Source of the DNA: Candidatus Thiodiazotropha sp. (ex Monitilora ramsayi)
GTDB taxonomy: Bacteria > Pseudomonadota > Gammaproteobacteria > Chromatiales > Chromatiaceae
Direction of reading: 5' to 3'
NCBI GenBank assembly: GCA_025655595.1
Contig: JAHXIO010000011.1
Span: 372,001 to 436,000 of the forward strand
DNA: 64,000 nucleotides
Of this stretch, positions 41,705-50,410 are shown piece after piece. Both the position numbers and the translations under genes were made by a program. The notes under the pieces are model-generated. The model worked only from the letters and a program-made list of their open reading frames with translations. It was not told the DNA's origin and ran no database searches. Positions within the stretch are counted from its first letter, which is position 1, and each line of letters starts with the position of its first letter.

Positions 41705-42247
41705 ATGAAGAGGGACGAAACAACAAACTTACACGCCACTATCCCTCTATCTCTTAAGCAGTGGCATCAAAAACAGAGTTTAGACATGCTTCAGAGGGAA
41801 ATTGAGTCAGGTCAGACTGTCGATATGAAGCATCGAACAATCAGTCGGGATTTAGCTATTCTTCTATCAGGAGAAAGTATCAACCCGCACTGTTTGGACA
41901 CAATTACAATGCTGAAACCAGAAGTAAAGACCGACCCGATGTATCAATTGCTCAAAGATGGGAACACCGATGAGTTCAATCGCCGTCGTGAGGAGGGGGA
42001 ATCGTTCGATCTGCACGGCGCCGACCTCAGGGGTGCGGATCTGAGAGGTTTGAATGCCGGAGACCTGGATCTGGCCAATGCCTACCTTCGTCATGCGGAT
42101 CTGCGCGGTGTCGACCTGAGCCATACCAATCTGGAGGGGGCCAGTATCAACAGTGCCAAGATATCCGGCACCTACTTCCCCGCTGCCTTGTCGGCGGAGG
42201 AGATCACACTATCTCTGGTTCACGGTACCCGCTTGCGCTATCGCTGA
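41705..42247 (+). CDS. Pentapeptide-repeat protein
   Basis: About 180 residues from the ATG at 41705; TTG at 41693 is also in frame. The first 100 residues are helical and charged, with no signal peptide, so it is probably cytosolic. Then come about nine pentapeptide units (FDLHGADLRGADLRGLNAGD to LEGASINSAKISG), followed by a short tail. Unlike the pentapeptide protein at 34726 it has no cysteine framework. It is divergent from the LysR gene. Function unknown. Confidence 0.82.
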   Translation: MKRDETTNLHATIPLSLKQWHQKQSLDMLQREIESGQTVDMKHRTISRDLAILLSGESINPHCLDTITMLKPEVKTDPMYQLLKDGNTDEFNRRREEGESFDLHGADLRGADLRGLNAGDLDLANAYLRHADLRGVDLSHTNLEGASINSAKISGTYFPAALSAEEITLSLVHGTRLRYR

Positions 42248-42257
42248 TTTGGGCCTG

Positions 42258-43424
42258 TTAATCGTCTGAATCGAGCTGGCTGAGAATATTCCTGGCCACG
42301 TTACGCTGATCCGCGTTACCCGACTCCAGGACCTCATAGAGAAGATCCCGCGCTTCGCTGACCTTGCCTGCCTTCCTCAATAGCTGAACAGCTTCGAGTT
42401 TGGCCTGAATCACATCAGTTTCCGAATCATCGTCCGCATCTTCCTCCGCGAACTCTTCGTCATCGTCATCCTCAGCCTCGATGGCGTCCAGCTCCGCTTC
42501 CATCTCGTCATCAGTGAGAGGAACGAACCGATCCGGATCCACATAGTCCTTGGCTGGATCGATGTCACTGCCGACCATCTCTCCTAAGTCCTCAGGTGTG
42601 GTGGCAGTGGCGCTCGAAGCGGCTGCCGCAGGGGCCGGTGTCGGTTCATCGACCGATTCGGAATCGGCCTCCTGCCGCTCTTCCCGGCTTCTGACAAAAC
42701 CCTTGGAGAAGATGATCCCCAGCTCAAACAAAACCCACATGGGCAGGGCCAGCAGGGTCTGAGAGATAATATCCGGTGGGGTCAGAAACATCCCCACGAC
42801 AAAGGCGCCGACGATCACATAAGGTCGCTTCTGGCGCAGTTTTTCCGGTGTGGTAATACCCATCCAGACCAGAATAATCGTGGCGATCGGCACCTCGAAA
42901 GCCACGCCGAAAGCGAAAAAGAGCGTCATCACAAAATCGAGGTAGCTGCCCATATCGGTAGCTACTTCGACCCCTTCCGGTGCGGTACTGGCGAGAAAGG
43001 TGAAGACCAATGGAAAAACCACGAAATAGGCGAAGGCCATGCCCAGATAGAAGAGCAAGGTACTGGAGATGAGAAGCGGTATCACCAGCTTCTTTTCGTG
43101 CTTGTAGAGACCCGGCGCCACAAAGGCCCAGAATTGATAGAGAATGAACGGTACTGCGATAAAAATCGCCAGCTGCAGACTCAGCTTGAACGGAATCAGA
43201 AACGGATCGATCGGCTTGGTGGAGATCATGGTGCTGCCAACAGGCAGCGCTTCACGCATGGGGCCGGCTATCGCCGTGTAGAGATCATTGGCAAACGGAA
43301 ACAGAACCAAAAAGATCGCCAACACCACCAGGACCATGCGTAATACACGATCACGCAGCTCGATCAGGTGTGAAACCAGGGGCTGTTCCTGAGTCGTATT
43401 TTCGGGAGAGGCGTTAACCGACAT
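42258..43424 (-). CDS. tatC: Twin-arginine translocase TatC with FimV-like C-terminal extension
   Basis: TatC is the signal-binding core of the pathway that exports folded proteins. Residues 1-245 are a normal six-helix TatC, with [12 protein letters not shown] at the N-terminus and [17 protein letters not shown] later. The gene then continues for about 140 residues not found in ordinary TatC: an Ala/Glu/Ser-rich linker, a strongly acidic run (near 320-345), and a C-terminal motif ([20 protein letters not shown], then NILSQLDSD). That motif resembles the FimV C-terminal TPR-like domain. tatB follows after 19 bases in the reverse order tatA-tatB-tatC. Confidence 0.94.
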   Translation of the reverse strand: MSVNASPENTTQEQPLVSHLIELRDRVLRMVLVVLAIFLVLFPFANDLYTAIAGPMREALPVGSTMISTKPIDPFLIPFKLSLQLAIFIAVPFILYQFWAFVAPGLYKHEKKLVIPLLISSTLLFYLGMAFAYFVVFPLVFTFLASTAPEGVEVATDMGSYLDFVMTLFFAFGVAFEVPIATIILVWMGITTPEKLRQKRPYVIVGAFVVGMFLTPPDIISQTLLALPMWVLFELGIIFSKGFVRSREERQEADSESVDEPTPAPAAAASSATATTPEDLGEMVGSDIDPAKDYVDPDRFVPLTDDEMEAELDAIEAEDDDDEEFAEEDADDDSETDVIQAKLEAVQLLRKAGKVSEARDLLYEVLESGNADQRNVARNILSQLDSDD

Positions 43425-43443
43425 CGGTCAATAAGGTTACCGG

Positions 43444-43785
43444 TTATGGTTGTTTGTTCTCTACGGTATCTTTGCTGTCGAGCGCTTCTTTGCCCGCCTG
43501 CAGATGTTGTTCCGCATCCTGTTTGATCTGATTCAGATCCTGTCGGGTATCTTCCAGAACCTCATGCACCGGATTGGCCTGTTTGACCTGTTTCTCCAGA
43601 ATCTCCTTGAGCTCCTCCGCCTTGATCTCCTTATCGATATCGGCCTTGACGCTGGCCACGAACCGACGTCCCCGGCCCAGCCAGAGACCTGCGGTTCTCG
43701 CCACCTTTGGCAGGCGTTCCGGTCCGATCACGACCAGCGCCACCAAGGCGATGATTCCCAGCTCCCAGAAACCGACATCAAACAT
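43444..43785 (-). CDS. tatB: Sec-independent protein translocase TatB
   Basis: The 113-residue protein has the TatB N-terminus MFDVGFWELGIIALVALVVIGPERLPKVAR (short helix, hinge, amphipathic helix), with Glu in the membrane part and GPERLP at the hinge. A charged tail follows. TatB works with TatC to bind twin-arginine signals. It sits between tatA and tatC. Confidence 0.95.
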   Translation of the reverse strand: MFDVGFWELGIIALVALVVIGPERLPKVARTAGLWLGRGRRFVASVKADIDKEIKAEELKEILEKQVKQANPVHEVLEDTRQDLNQIKQDAEQHLQAGKEALDSKDTVENKQP

Positions 43786-43824
43786 AGAATGCTCTCGGCA
43801 TGAAGTTGGTTGGCAGATACCCTA

Positions 43825-44070
43825 TCAGGTCTTGTCCTTCTCTTTAGAGGTCACTTCACCATCCACCACGGTGCCCGATTCCGATTTCTCAATCTGTTCC
43901 TGGGTCTGATTCTCCTCTGTCTTTTCGCCATCCTTCATGGCGCCCTTGAAGCCTTTGATGGCACCACCCAGATCGGAACCGATGTTTTTCAGCCGTTTGG
44001 TGCCGAACAACAGCAGCACGATGGCCAAAACAATCAACAACTGCCAGATACTGATTCCGCCAAAACCCAT
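43825..44070 (-). CDS. tatA: Sec-independent protein translocase TatA
   Basis: 81 residues from the ATG at 44070, with GGAG six bases upstream. The frame extends further upstream without sense. [42 protein letters not shown] is the classical TatA helix, FGTKRL hinge and amphipathic helix. An acidic tail follows. TatA oligomers form the translocation pore. It follows hisE by about 150 bases. Confidence 0.96.
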   Translation of the reverse strand: MGFGGISIWQLLIVLAIVLLLFGTKRLKNIGSDLGGAIKGFKGAMKDGEKTEENQTQEQIEKSESGTVVDGEVTSKEKDKT

Positions 44071-44223
44071 AATCTTCTCCACACTCCGGCCAGTGGCCGG
44101 TTTATCGTTTGAATCGTGTTCAACCCTGTTGTACCAGGGCATTAAGCTCCAATGATTGGAGGCGTAGTCGGGGGATGATAACCCAGTTGACGCCTCACCG
44201 TAAGTTCGGTCTGTCGGCCACTC

Positions 44224-44544
44224 CTATGATTGGCCCCGCTGCGCCTTCTCTTCCAGGCCGGAAAGCCCAAAACGGCGTTGCAGCTCCTGCAGCACATCTG
44301 CCGGCCCCAGGCCCTGATGGGCGAGCAACACCAGCGTGTGAAACCAGAGATCGGCAGTCTCATATACGATCTTGTCCGCCTCACCGTCCTTTGCCGCCAT
44401 CACGGTCTCGGTAGCCTCCTCGCCGATCTTCTTTAGGATACCGTCAAGCCCCTTCGCGTAGAGCTTGGCCACGTAGGAGCTGTCAGGATCCGACTGTTTA
44501 CGATCTTCCAACACTTGAGCCAGTTGTTGCAGGACATCACTCAT
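44224..44544 (-). CDS. hisE: Phosphoribosyl-ATP pyrophosphatase
   Basis: HisE hydrolyses phosphoribosyl-ATP in the second step of histidine synthesis. The 106-residue all-helical protein shows the MazG-like metal-binding pattern [17 protein letters not shown] and [14 protein letters not shown]. It is separate from hisI here, whereas enterobacteria fuse the two. It lies at the end of the his cluster, before tatA. Confidence 0.96.
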   Translation of the reverse strand: MSDVLQQLAQVLEDRKQSDPDSSYVAKLYAKGLDGILKKIGEEATETVMAAKDGEADKIVYETADLWFHTLVLLAHQGLGPADVLQELQRRFGLSGLEEKAQRGQS

Positions 44545-44623
44545 ATTGAATCCTTAGACCAGAAAAATAGAGGTTCGACATTTCATTCCCGGACGTATGC
44601 CCATGCAGAACCGGAAATGCCGG

Positions 44624-45004
44624 TTATTTGTAGATATCATCAGGATCCTTGAGAACGGGCAGGATCTCCACCCAGTGATCCCCTTCGAGTTCCCGAAAAA
44701 AGCAGTTATGGCGTCCGGTATGACAGGCGATACCGCCCTTCTGCTCCACCTCGAGCAGCACCACATCCCCGTCGCAATCGAGGCGAATGGATCTTACAAC
44801 TTGCTGATGGCCCGACTCTTCACCTTTGTGCCACAGTTTGCTTCTCGAGCGGGACCAATAGACCGCATGGCCGCTCTCCGCGGTCAATTGCAACGCCTCC
44901 CGGTTCATCCAGGCCATCATCAGAATCTTGCCGCTACCTGACTCCTGGGCGATCGCGGGCACCAGCCCCTGTTCATCCCACTTGATACTCTCCAGCCAGC
45001 TCAC
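44624..45004 (-). CDS. hisI: Phosphoribosyl-AMP cyclohydrolase
   Basis: HisI opens the purine ring of phosphoribosyl-AMP, the third step of histidine synthesis. Visible are [31 protein letters not shown] and the zinc ligands in [28 protein letters not shown]. Length is 126 residues. It starts at a GTG that overlaps the hisF stop by four bases, indicating translational coupling. Confidence 0.96.
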   Translation of the reverse strand: MSWLESIKWDEQGLVPAIAQESGSGKILMMAWMNREALQLTAESGHAVYWSRSRSKLWHKGEESGHQQVVRSIRLDCDGDVVLLEVEQKGGIACHTGRHNCFFRELEGDHWVEILPVLKDPDDIYK

Positions 45005-45771
45005 AGGCGTACCTCGACACCCTTATCCTGCATGAAGGTCTTAGCCTCGCCGATGGAGTATTCGGCGAAGTGGAAGATACTCGCGGCCAGTACCGCATCG
45101 GCACCGCCCTGTTTCACTCCGTCCACCATATGATCGAGATTGCCGACACCGCCGGATGCGATCACGGGAATCGGCACCGCCTCAACGATGGCGCGGGTCA
45201 GTTTGTTGTCGAAGCCGATCTTGGTGCCGTCCCGGTCCATACTGGTGAGCAGGATCTCTCCGGCGCCGTAGTCGCTCATGCGCTTGGCCCATTCGATGGC
45301 ATCCAGTCCCGTCGGCTTGCGTCCGCCGTGGGTAAAGATCTCCCATTTCAGGGGCTCACCCTCGGCGCTGACCTGCTTGGCGTCGATCGCCACCACAATA
45401 CATTGAGAGCCAAACCTTTCGGTGGCTTCCTTGACGAACTCCGGATTGAAGACTGCAGCGGTATTGATCGCCACTTTGTCCGCACCGGCATTCAACATGC
45501 GTCTGATATCGTCCGCCGTGCGGATACCACCGCCTACGGTGAGCGGGATGAACACCTCACTGGCCACCTGCTCTACCACGTGCACGATGGTCTCCCGGTC
45601 GTCGGAACTGGCAGTGATATCGAGGAAGGTGATCTCGTCGGCCCCCTCCTCGTTATAACGTCGCGCCACTTCCACCGGGTCACCGGCATCGCGGATATCG
45701 ACGAATTTGACGCCCTTGACCACACGGCCGGCGTCAACGTCGAGACAGGGAATGATGCGTTTGGCTAACAT
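45001..45771 (-). CDS. hisF: Imidazole glycerol phosphate synthase subunit HisF
   Basis: HisF is the cyclase half of the HisH-HisF enzyme that builds the imidazole ring and releases AICAR. The 256-residue TIM barrel begins [20 protein letters not shown]. The catalytic Asp residues are in PCLDVD and [13 protein letters not shown]. Repeated phosphate-binding VGGGIRT and ASGGVGN loops are typical. Its start is separated from the hisA stop by 115 bases that hold an inverted-repeat element. Confidence 0.98.
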   Translation of the reverse strand: MLAKRIIPCLDVDAGRVVKGVKFVDIRDAGDPVEVARRYNEEGADEITFLDITASSDDRETIVHVVEQVASEVFIPLTVGGGIRTADDIRRMLNAGADKVAINTAAVFNPEFVKEATERFGSQCIVVAIDAKQVSAEGEPLKWEIFTHGGRKPTGLDAIEWAKRMSDYGAGEILLTSMDRDGTKIGFDNKLTRAIVEAVPIPVIASGGVGNLDHMVDGVKQGGADAVLAASIFHFAEYSIGEAKTFMQDKGVEVRL

Positions 45772-45780
45772 GGCTTCTCT

Positions 45781-45890
45781 TTAATTTTGAATGTTGAATT
45801 ATGAATTTCGGTGCTCGCTGTCGCTCGTGGCCTGTTTCTGAAATGGATTGTGCGCAAAGCGTACGCTTCCATTTCATCATTCAAAATTAA
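45781..45890. repeat. Inverted-repeat element between hisA and hisF
   Basis: A perfect 13-base inverted repeat (TTAATTTTGAATG at 45781-45793 and its complement at 45878-45890) bounds 110 bases. A nested pair, GAAATGGA with TCCATTTC, lies near 45840-45876. The element fills almost the whole hisA-hisF gap, and its right arm contains the hisA stop codon. It may be a small non-autonomous element or a large RNA hairpin. Confidence 0.5.
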
Positions 45891-46624
45891 TTTGACAGTT
45901 CATCCGCCAGCTTTTGACCGGCAGCAAGGTCCAGAGTGCCCTCATAGATGGCACGGCCGGTAATCGCACCGGAAATGTTCCTTGTCTCGGCCCGGCACAA
46001 TGCCTCGATATCGCCTATATCGGTAATGCCCCCGGAGGCGATCACCGGTATGGAGATCGCATTGGCCAGAGCGGCCGTAGCCTCCACATTGGGTCCGCTG
46101 AGCATGCCATCCCGTCCGATGTCGGTATAGACGATGGCGGAAACCCCGTCATCCTCAAACCTTTTGGCCAGCTCCGTCACCTCCTGGTCGGTCACCTCGG
46201 CCCAGCCGTTGATGGCGACCATCCCCTCTTTGGCGTCGAGCCCGACGATCACATGCCCGGGAAAGGTCTTGCAGGCACGGCTCACGAATTCAGGCTCCTT
46301 CACCGCCTGGGTGCCGATGATGCAGTAGCTGACACCGGCCTTCAGATAGGCCTCGATGGTGGCCTCATCCCGAATTCCGCCGCCCACCTGGATCGGCACT
46401 GCCGGATAGGCGCTGGCAATGGCGCGTATCACTTCACCGTTGACCGGCTCGCCGGCAAATGCGCCATTGAGATCCACCAGATGCAGACGCCGACCGCCGG
46501 CCTCGACCCAACGGGTCGCCATCTCCACTGGGTTGTTCGAAAAGACCGTGTCGTCTTCCATGCGGCCCTGACGCAGACGGACACACTGACCGTCCTTGAG
46601 ATCGATAGCGGGTATCAGTAGCAC
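45887..46624 (-). CDS. hisA: ProFAR isomerase (HisA)
   Basis: HisA performs the Amadori rearrangement of ProFAR to PRFAR, the substrate of HisHF. The 245-residue half-barrel repeat protein starts from GTG as [17 protein letters not shown], with the catalytic Asp in AIDLKDG and its partner in [12 protein letters not shown]. The phosphate loops VGGGIRD and ASGGITD are present. It follows hisH by six bases. Confidence 0.98.
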   Translation of the reverse strand: MLLIPAIDLKDGQCVRLRQGRMEDDTVFSNNPVEMATRWVEAGGRRLHLVDLNGAFAGEPVNGEVIRAIASAYPAVPIQVGGGIRDEATIEAYLKAGVSYCIIGTQAVKEPEFVSRACKTFPGHVIVGLDAKEGMVAINGWAEVTDQEVTELAKRFEDDGVSAIVYTDIGRDGMLSGPNVEATAALANAISIPVIASGGITDIGDIEALCRAETRNISGAITGRAIYEGTLDLAAGQKLADELSN

Positions 46625-46630
46625 GGGTAT

Positions 46631-47272
46631 TTATACCTTCCAGTTGACGAAATTTTGTAATAACTGCAGTCCTGCATCGGCACTCTTCTCCGGATGGAAC
46701 TGCACCGCAAAGAGATTCTCCTCCGCGATGGCGCTGGCGAAATTGACGCCGTAGTCTGTGCTCGCCGCCGCCAGATCGTCCCGCTCCGGATCGATATAGT
46801 AGCTGTGGACGAAATAGAAACGGCTGTCCTGCGGAATCCCGTACCACAGGGGATGATCGGACAACTGATGCACCCGGTTCCAGCCCATGTGCGGAATTTT
46901 CATCGCCTCACCGTCAGGCGCGGTGCCGCCGGGAAAGTGGCGCACCCGCCCTTTATAGAGACCCAGCAGCGGTGTGCCGCCGTTCTCCTCGCTAAAGTCG
47001 AGCAACACCTGCTGTCCCATGCAAATGCCCAGAAAGGGTTTGCTGTGTGCCGCATCCAGCACCGCCTGGTTGAGATGGTGATCGGAGATGGCGGCCATAC
47101 AATCCCGTGCCGCACCCTGACCGGGAAACACCACGCGGTCGGAGGAGAGGATCAACTCAGGATCGTCCGAGACGTGGACCTTATCGCCTTTACCCGCCAC
47201 ATGCTCAACCGCCTTGGCGACAGACCGCAAATTCCCCATACCGTAATCGATCACGGTGATACGTTGTGTCAT
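46631..47272 (-). CDS. hisH: Imidazole glycerol phosphate synthase subunit HisH (glutaminase)
   Basis: HisH supplies ammonia to HisF. The 213-residue class I amidotransferase has the nucleophile Cys in FLGICMGQQVLLDFSEE, the oxyanion region in FPGQGAARDCM and the His-Glu pair in AVQFHPEKS. The 319-base gap to upstream hisB is filled almost entirely by a MITE, so hisH expression depends on readthrough or on a promoter within that element. Confidence 0.97.
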   Translation of the reverse strand: MTQRITVIDYGMGNLRSVAKAVEHVAGKGDKVHVSDDPELILSSDRVVFPGQGAARDCMAAISDHHLNQAVLDAAHSKPFLGICMGQQVLLDFSEENGGTPLLGLYKGRVRHFPGGTAPDGEAMKIPHMGWNRVHQLSDHPLWYGIPQDSRFYFVHSYYIDPERDDLAAASTDYGVNFASAIAEENLFAVQFHPEKSADAGLQLLQNFVNWKV

Positions 47273-47299
47273 CGTGCTACTACCCGTGAAACTATCAAT

Positions 47300-47594
47300 T
47301 AGGGCCTGTTAACACTCATCCAATCTGCTCTGCTGGGGCTTTTTTTTGCCCAGCAAGGCAGAATGAGCGTAGTGTAGCCCGGCTACATGAGCGAATGATA
47401 ACGCCGCTGGGCGGGAAAACAGCCCCAGCCCTTCGGGTTGCGCCCCGAAGGAAGTGCCTTTGGGGTGCGCCCGAAAACGCACCACTCGGCGTTGCTTGTC
47501 GTTCGTTTGGAATCACCAAACTTCTCTCCTCGCGCCTTGATTGGCGCGTTTTCAGGCTCAACAGAGCCGATTGGATGAGTGCTAACAGGCCCTA
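47300..47594. mobile_element. MITE with 24-bp terminal inverted repeats, TA target duplication
   Basis: The element spans 47302-47592 (291 bp). Its ends are GGGCCTGTTAACACTCATCC... at 47302-47325 and the inverse at 47569-47592, with one mismatch in 24. A TA dinucleotide flanks both ends (47300-47301 and 47593-47594), the target duplication left by IS630/Tc1-mariner transposases. The interior is GC-rich with several hairpins and no credible transposase, so it must be moved in trans. It lies between hisB and hisH. Confidence 0.8.
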
Positions 47595-48182
47595 CAGAGA
47601 GCCCTTGGTCGAGGGCACCTGATCCGACATGCGCGGATCCGGCTCCAGCGCCATGCGCAAGGCGCGACCCAAGGCCTTGAAGACGGTCTCCGCCTGATGG
47701 TGGGCATTGGTACCCCGCAGGTTATCGATGTGCAGGGTGATACCGGCATGGTTGACCAGGCCTTGAAAGAACTCCTGAAACAGGTCGACATCGAAATCCC
47801 CGATCCGGGCTCGGGTGAAATCGACACCGTATGCCAGACCGGGACGACCGGAAAAATCGACCACTACCCGGGACAGGGCCTCATCCAGGGGCACATAGGC
47901 ATGTCCGTAGCGACGGATACCTTTTTTGTCACCGACCGCCTGCGCCAGCGCCTGACCCAGGGTGATACCGATATCCTCCACCGTGTGGTGCGCATCGATG
48001 TGCAGGTCGCCGTCTGCGGTCACCTCAATATCGATCAGCCCGTGGCGGGCGATCTGATCCATCATGTGATCGAGAAAAGACACCCCCGTCTTGAATCCGC
48101 TTTTCCCGGTGCCGTCCAGATTCAAACGGACCGATATCTGGGTCTCAAGGGTATTACGCTCGACCGCCGCGGTACGCTGCAT
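47592..48182 (-). CDS. hisB: Imidazoleglycerol-phosphate dehydratase
   Basis: HisB dehydrates imidazole glycerol phosphate to imidazole acetol phosphate. The 196-residue monofunctional form shows the metal-binding histidine motifs [43 protein letters not shown] and [14 protein letters not shown]. The C-terminus VPSTKGSL is complete. Its TAG stop uses the target TA of the MITE plus the first G of that element, so the insertion fell exactly in the stop codon without changing the protein. Confidence 0.97.
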   Translation of the reverse strand: MQRTAAVERNTLETQISVRLNLDGTGKSGFKTGVSFLDHMMDQIARHGLIDIEVTADGDLHIDAHHTVEDIGITLGQALAQAVGDKKGIRRYGHAYVPLDEALSRVVVDFSGRPGLAYGVDFTRARIGDFDVDLFQEFFQGLVNHAGITLHIDNLRGTNAHHQAETVFKALGRALRMALEPDPRMSDQVPSTKGSL

Positions 48183-48277
48183 GGTGGTGGCTCCAATCTA
48201 ATTCATCTCAGGGGGGCCGTGGCCCGAAAGGAGCCATTCTAATAGAAATCGGTAGAAATGGCAGCTTGTCGGGGATC

Positions 48278-48787
48278 TTATTCCACTGGTGGGGATAGCA
48301 CTGTAGCTCCCATATTGAGCACCGGGCTTGAAGCACCCTTTGGGGCTGGTGGCAACGTAATGAAAGCATGATCGTTCTGCACGTGACAGTGCATACAGGC
48401 AATTGAAAGTTGCCCAAACCCAAATTTGAAGCTATTCCACTGCCGACTCTCAACTGCGCGCTTGATAGGTGGAATGGCACTATCGAGAAATTCCTGGGCA
48501 GTCGCGGCTCTTTTCGGACGGGTCAATTGTACCAGTTGAACCAGCTTTTCGATCTCCTCCACCTGATATTCAGCAAACTCCCACTTGCCCTGTTTCGCAG
48601 CCCAGTAGAGGTTGTTATAGCGTTCACCGACTTCGAACATCCAATGGGAAGTACCGGGTAGTGCATCGATAAGATTCTGCAGCTTTTGATCCGCTGAATC
48701 ACTGTGACGCCAATCCGAAGCCATCGTGTACGACCCTATCATCAAACCGAGCAGCACAATAAAGTATCTTTGGGCCTGCATATTCAT
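48278..48787 (-). CDS. Secreted monohaem cytochrome, c'-like
   Basis: About 169 residues from the ATG at 48787, which has GGAGAG upstream. A signal peptide (FIVLLGLMIGSYTMA) precedes a helical domain with a single haem-attachment motif CMHCH near the C-terminus (about residue 137). A four-helix bundle with CxxCH in the last helix is the cytochrome c' layout, although no close family was recognised. It lies 47 bases downstream of the metallo-beta-lactamase-fold gene on the same strand, so the two may work together in the periplasm. Confidence 0.78.
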   Translation of the reverse strand: MNMQAQRYFIVLLGLMIGSYTMASDWRHSDSADQKLQNLIDALPGTSHWMFEVGERYNNLYWAAKQGKWEFAEYQVEEIEKLVQLVQLTRPKRAATAQEFLDSAIPPIKRAVESRQWNSFKFGFGQLSIACMHCHVQNDHAFITLPPAPKGASSPVLNMGATVLSPPVE

Positions 48788-48834
48788 GATCTCTCCACTG
48801 ACATAAAACAAACAACTAAAGGGATCACGGATGT

Positions 48835-49800
48835 TCAGAACATTGCCGCCTCGACTTCCAGATATGCAAGATTGATATGTCTGCCGATGTTTTGTTCAAA
48901 GTCGACCCATTGCTGAAACTGAGCCAGAGACTCGACGATTTTCGGCTTCATTTCAAAATCGCTGAGCCCCTCATCGAAGTACTTCTCCACTTCCGATCGG
49001 ATGGTAGACAGGTATTTCCGATAGGCCTCAGGCACTTCCCGACCACCGGTGTGACCGTGTCCGGGTACGAAGATCTCCGCATCGGTCGCAAGCGCCATGT
49101 CGATGGCCGCGATATTACCGCTGAAGGTACCGCTGTCCATCCGGCCGAAACGATCACGCATGACGTTGTCTCCCAGGAAAACAACTTTGTGTTTCGGGAG
49201 TTCGATCATGATATCGCTGTGACTGTGGGCCTTGGGTTCGTAGAGAATGCGAAAGGCGATACCACCCAGCTTCAGCTCGTCACCGTGGGCAGCCGTCTCT
49301 GCCGGCGGTACCTCGACCGTACCCTTGACGGCGCCGTCGGTCATACGCATCAGGGTTTCCAGAAAGGCCTCACCCTCTCCCTGCTTGACCATTTTCATCA
49401 TCTCTTCATGACCGAAAATGGGCACATTGGCATAAAGTTCTTTGAAGGCCTGGTTGGCGAACCAGTGATCACCATGGATGTGAGTATTGAAGACTGCGAC
49501 CACCGGCAGGTCGCTGACCTGGCGAATCTGGCGTAACACCATCTCGCCGATCTGAATGCTGGAACCGGGATCGATGACGACAATGCCGGTCTCCCCCACG
49601 ACAAAGGCCGGATTATTGATAAAGCCCAGGTTCTCTACCGAAGGAACGCCCAGCGGACCATGAATCACATAGACCCCCGGAGCCACCTCCTCAGCAGGGT
49701 AGTCAGGGACATCGGGACCGCGCTCTCCCATAGCTGGCGTTATCGAACACAGCAGGAGGAGCGACATCAGCAAGCGTACCCGCAGGTTGCGCAGTTTCAT
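48835..49800 (-). CDS. Periplasmic metallo-beta-lactamase-fold hydrolase
   Basis: 321 residues with a signal peptide (LLMSLLLLCSITPAMG). The zinc motif HIHGDHW is at about residue 107, a further His at PKAHSHSD and the conserved GHG in FVPGHGHTGG. VYVIHGPLGVPSVENLGFINNPAFVV is the usual start of the domain. Related enzymes occur in sulfur-oxidation and PQQ-linked gene sets (SoxH-like), but the substrate cannot be told here. The downstream haem protein supports a redox-related role. Confidence 0.87.
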   Translation of the reverse strand: MKLRNLRVRLLMSLLLLCSITPAMGERGPDVPDYPAEEVAPGVYVIHGPLGVPSVENLGFINNPAFVVGETGIVVIDPGSSIQIGEMVLRQIRQVSDLPVVAVFNTHIHGDHWFANQAFKELYANVPIFGHEEMMKMVKQGEGEAFLETLMRMTDGAVKGTVEVPPAETAAHGDELKLGGIAFRILYEPKAHSHSDIMIELPKHKVVFLGDNVMRDRFGRMDSGTFSGNIAAIDMALATDAEIFVPGHGHTGGREVPEAYRKYLSTIRSEVEKYFDEGLSDFEMKPKIVESLAQFQQWVDFEQNIGRHINLAYLEVEAAMF

Positions 49801-49972
49801 CGTGAGAATTCCTCATTGTTTTTTTACAGACGAGATTCTAAGACTATTCTGCCGAGACACCTTGGCCAATAAAACCTTAAAATATATATGGCATGTCAAA
49901 AAGCGATCAATAGACTAATGGTTAGCGCCTTTTCGCAGTTGTGATTTAACTGGCTCTGGCCGCCAACAAGCC

Positions 49973-50410
49973 TCAACTCTCAAGCCAGAATGTCACCGGC
50001 CCATCGTTCACCAGCGCGACTTGCATGTCAGCACCGAACTCGCCACATGCAACATCCTGATAGGTCTTTTTGGCATGCGTCACCAGATGGCCGAACAGTC
50101 GCTCACCCAAGCCGGGATCGGCGGCAGTGGAGAAGCCCGCCCTTGTCCCCTTACGGGTATCTGCAGCCAGGGTGAATTGAGGTACCAGGAGGAGACCGCC
50201 ACCGACAGTCTGCAGACTGAGATTCATGCGGCCTGTCTCGTCGGGAAAGACGCGATATCCCAACAGCCGATCCAACAGGCGCTCGGCTGTGGCTTCATTA
50301 TCCGTCTTCTGCACACCGACCAGCACCACCAATCCCCGCCCGATCCCACCGACGGACCGGCCGTCGATCGTCACGCATCCTTCAGTGACCCGCTGCAGCA
50401 ACCCAATCAT
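49973..50410 (-). CDS. dtd: D-aminoacyl-tRNA deacylase
   Basis: Dtd removes D-amino acids mischarged on tRNA. The 145-residue protein from the ATG at 50410 shows MIGLLQRVTEGCVTIDG, the SQxxL-equivalent region LLLVPQFTLAADTRKGTRAGFS, and the C-terminal NDGPVTFWLES motif with cross-subunit Gly-Pro. The frame extends upstream, but only into pip. Its ATG overlaps the pip stop by four bases (ATGA), indicating translational coupling. Confidence 0.95.
   Translation of the reverse strand: MIGLLQRVTEGCVTIDGRSVGGIGRGLVVLVGVQKTDNEATAERLLDRLLGYRVFPDETGRMNLSLQTVGGGLLLVPQFTLAADTRKGTRAGFSTAADPGLGERLFGHLVTHAKKTYQDVACGEFGADMQVALVNDGPVTFWLES

Noticed and set aside
47316-47561. An 81-codon open frame inside the MITE on the minus strand
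   Set aside because: It is Arg/Pro/Gly-rich, spans the element's hairpins and has no transposase motif; such frames are a by-product of the GC-rich repeat.
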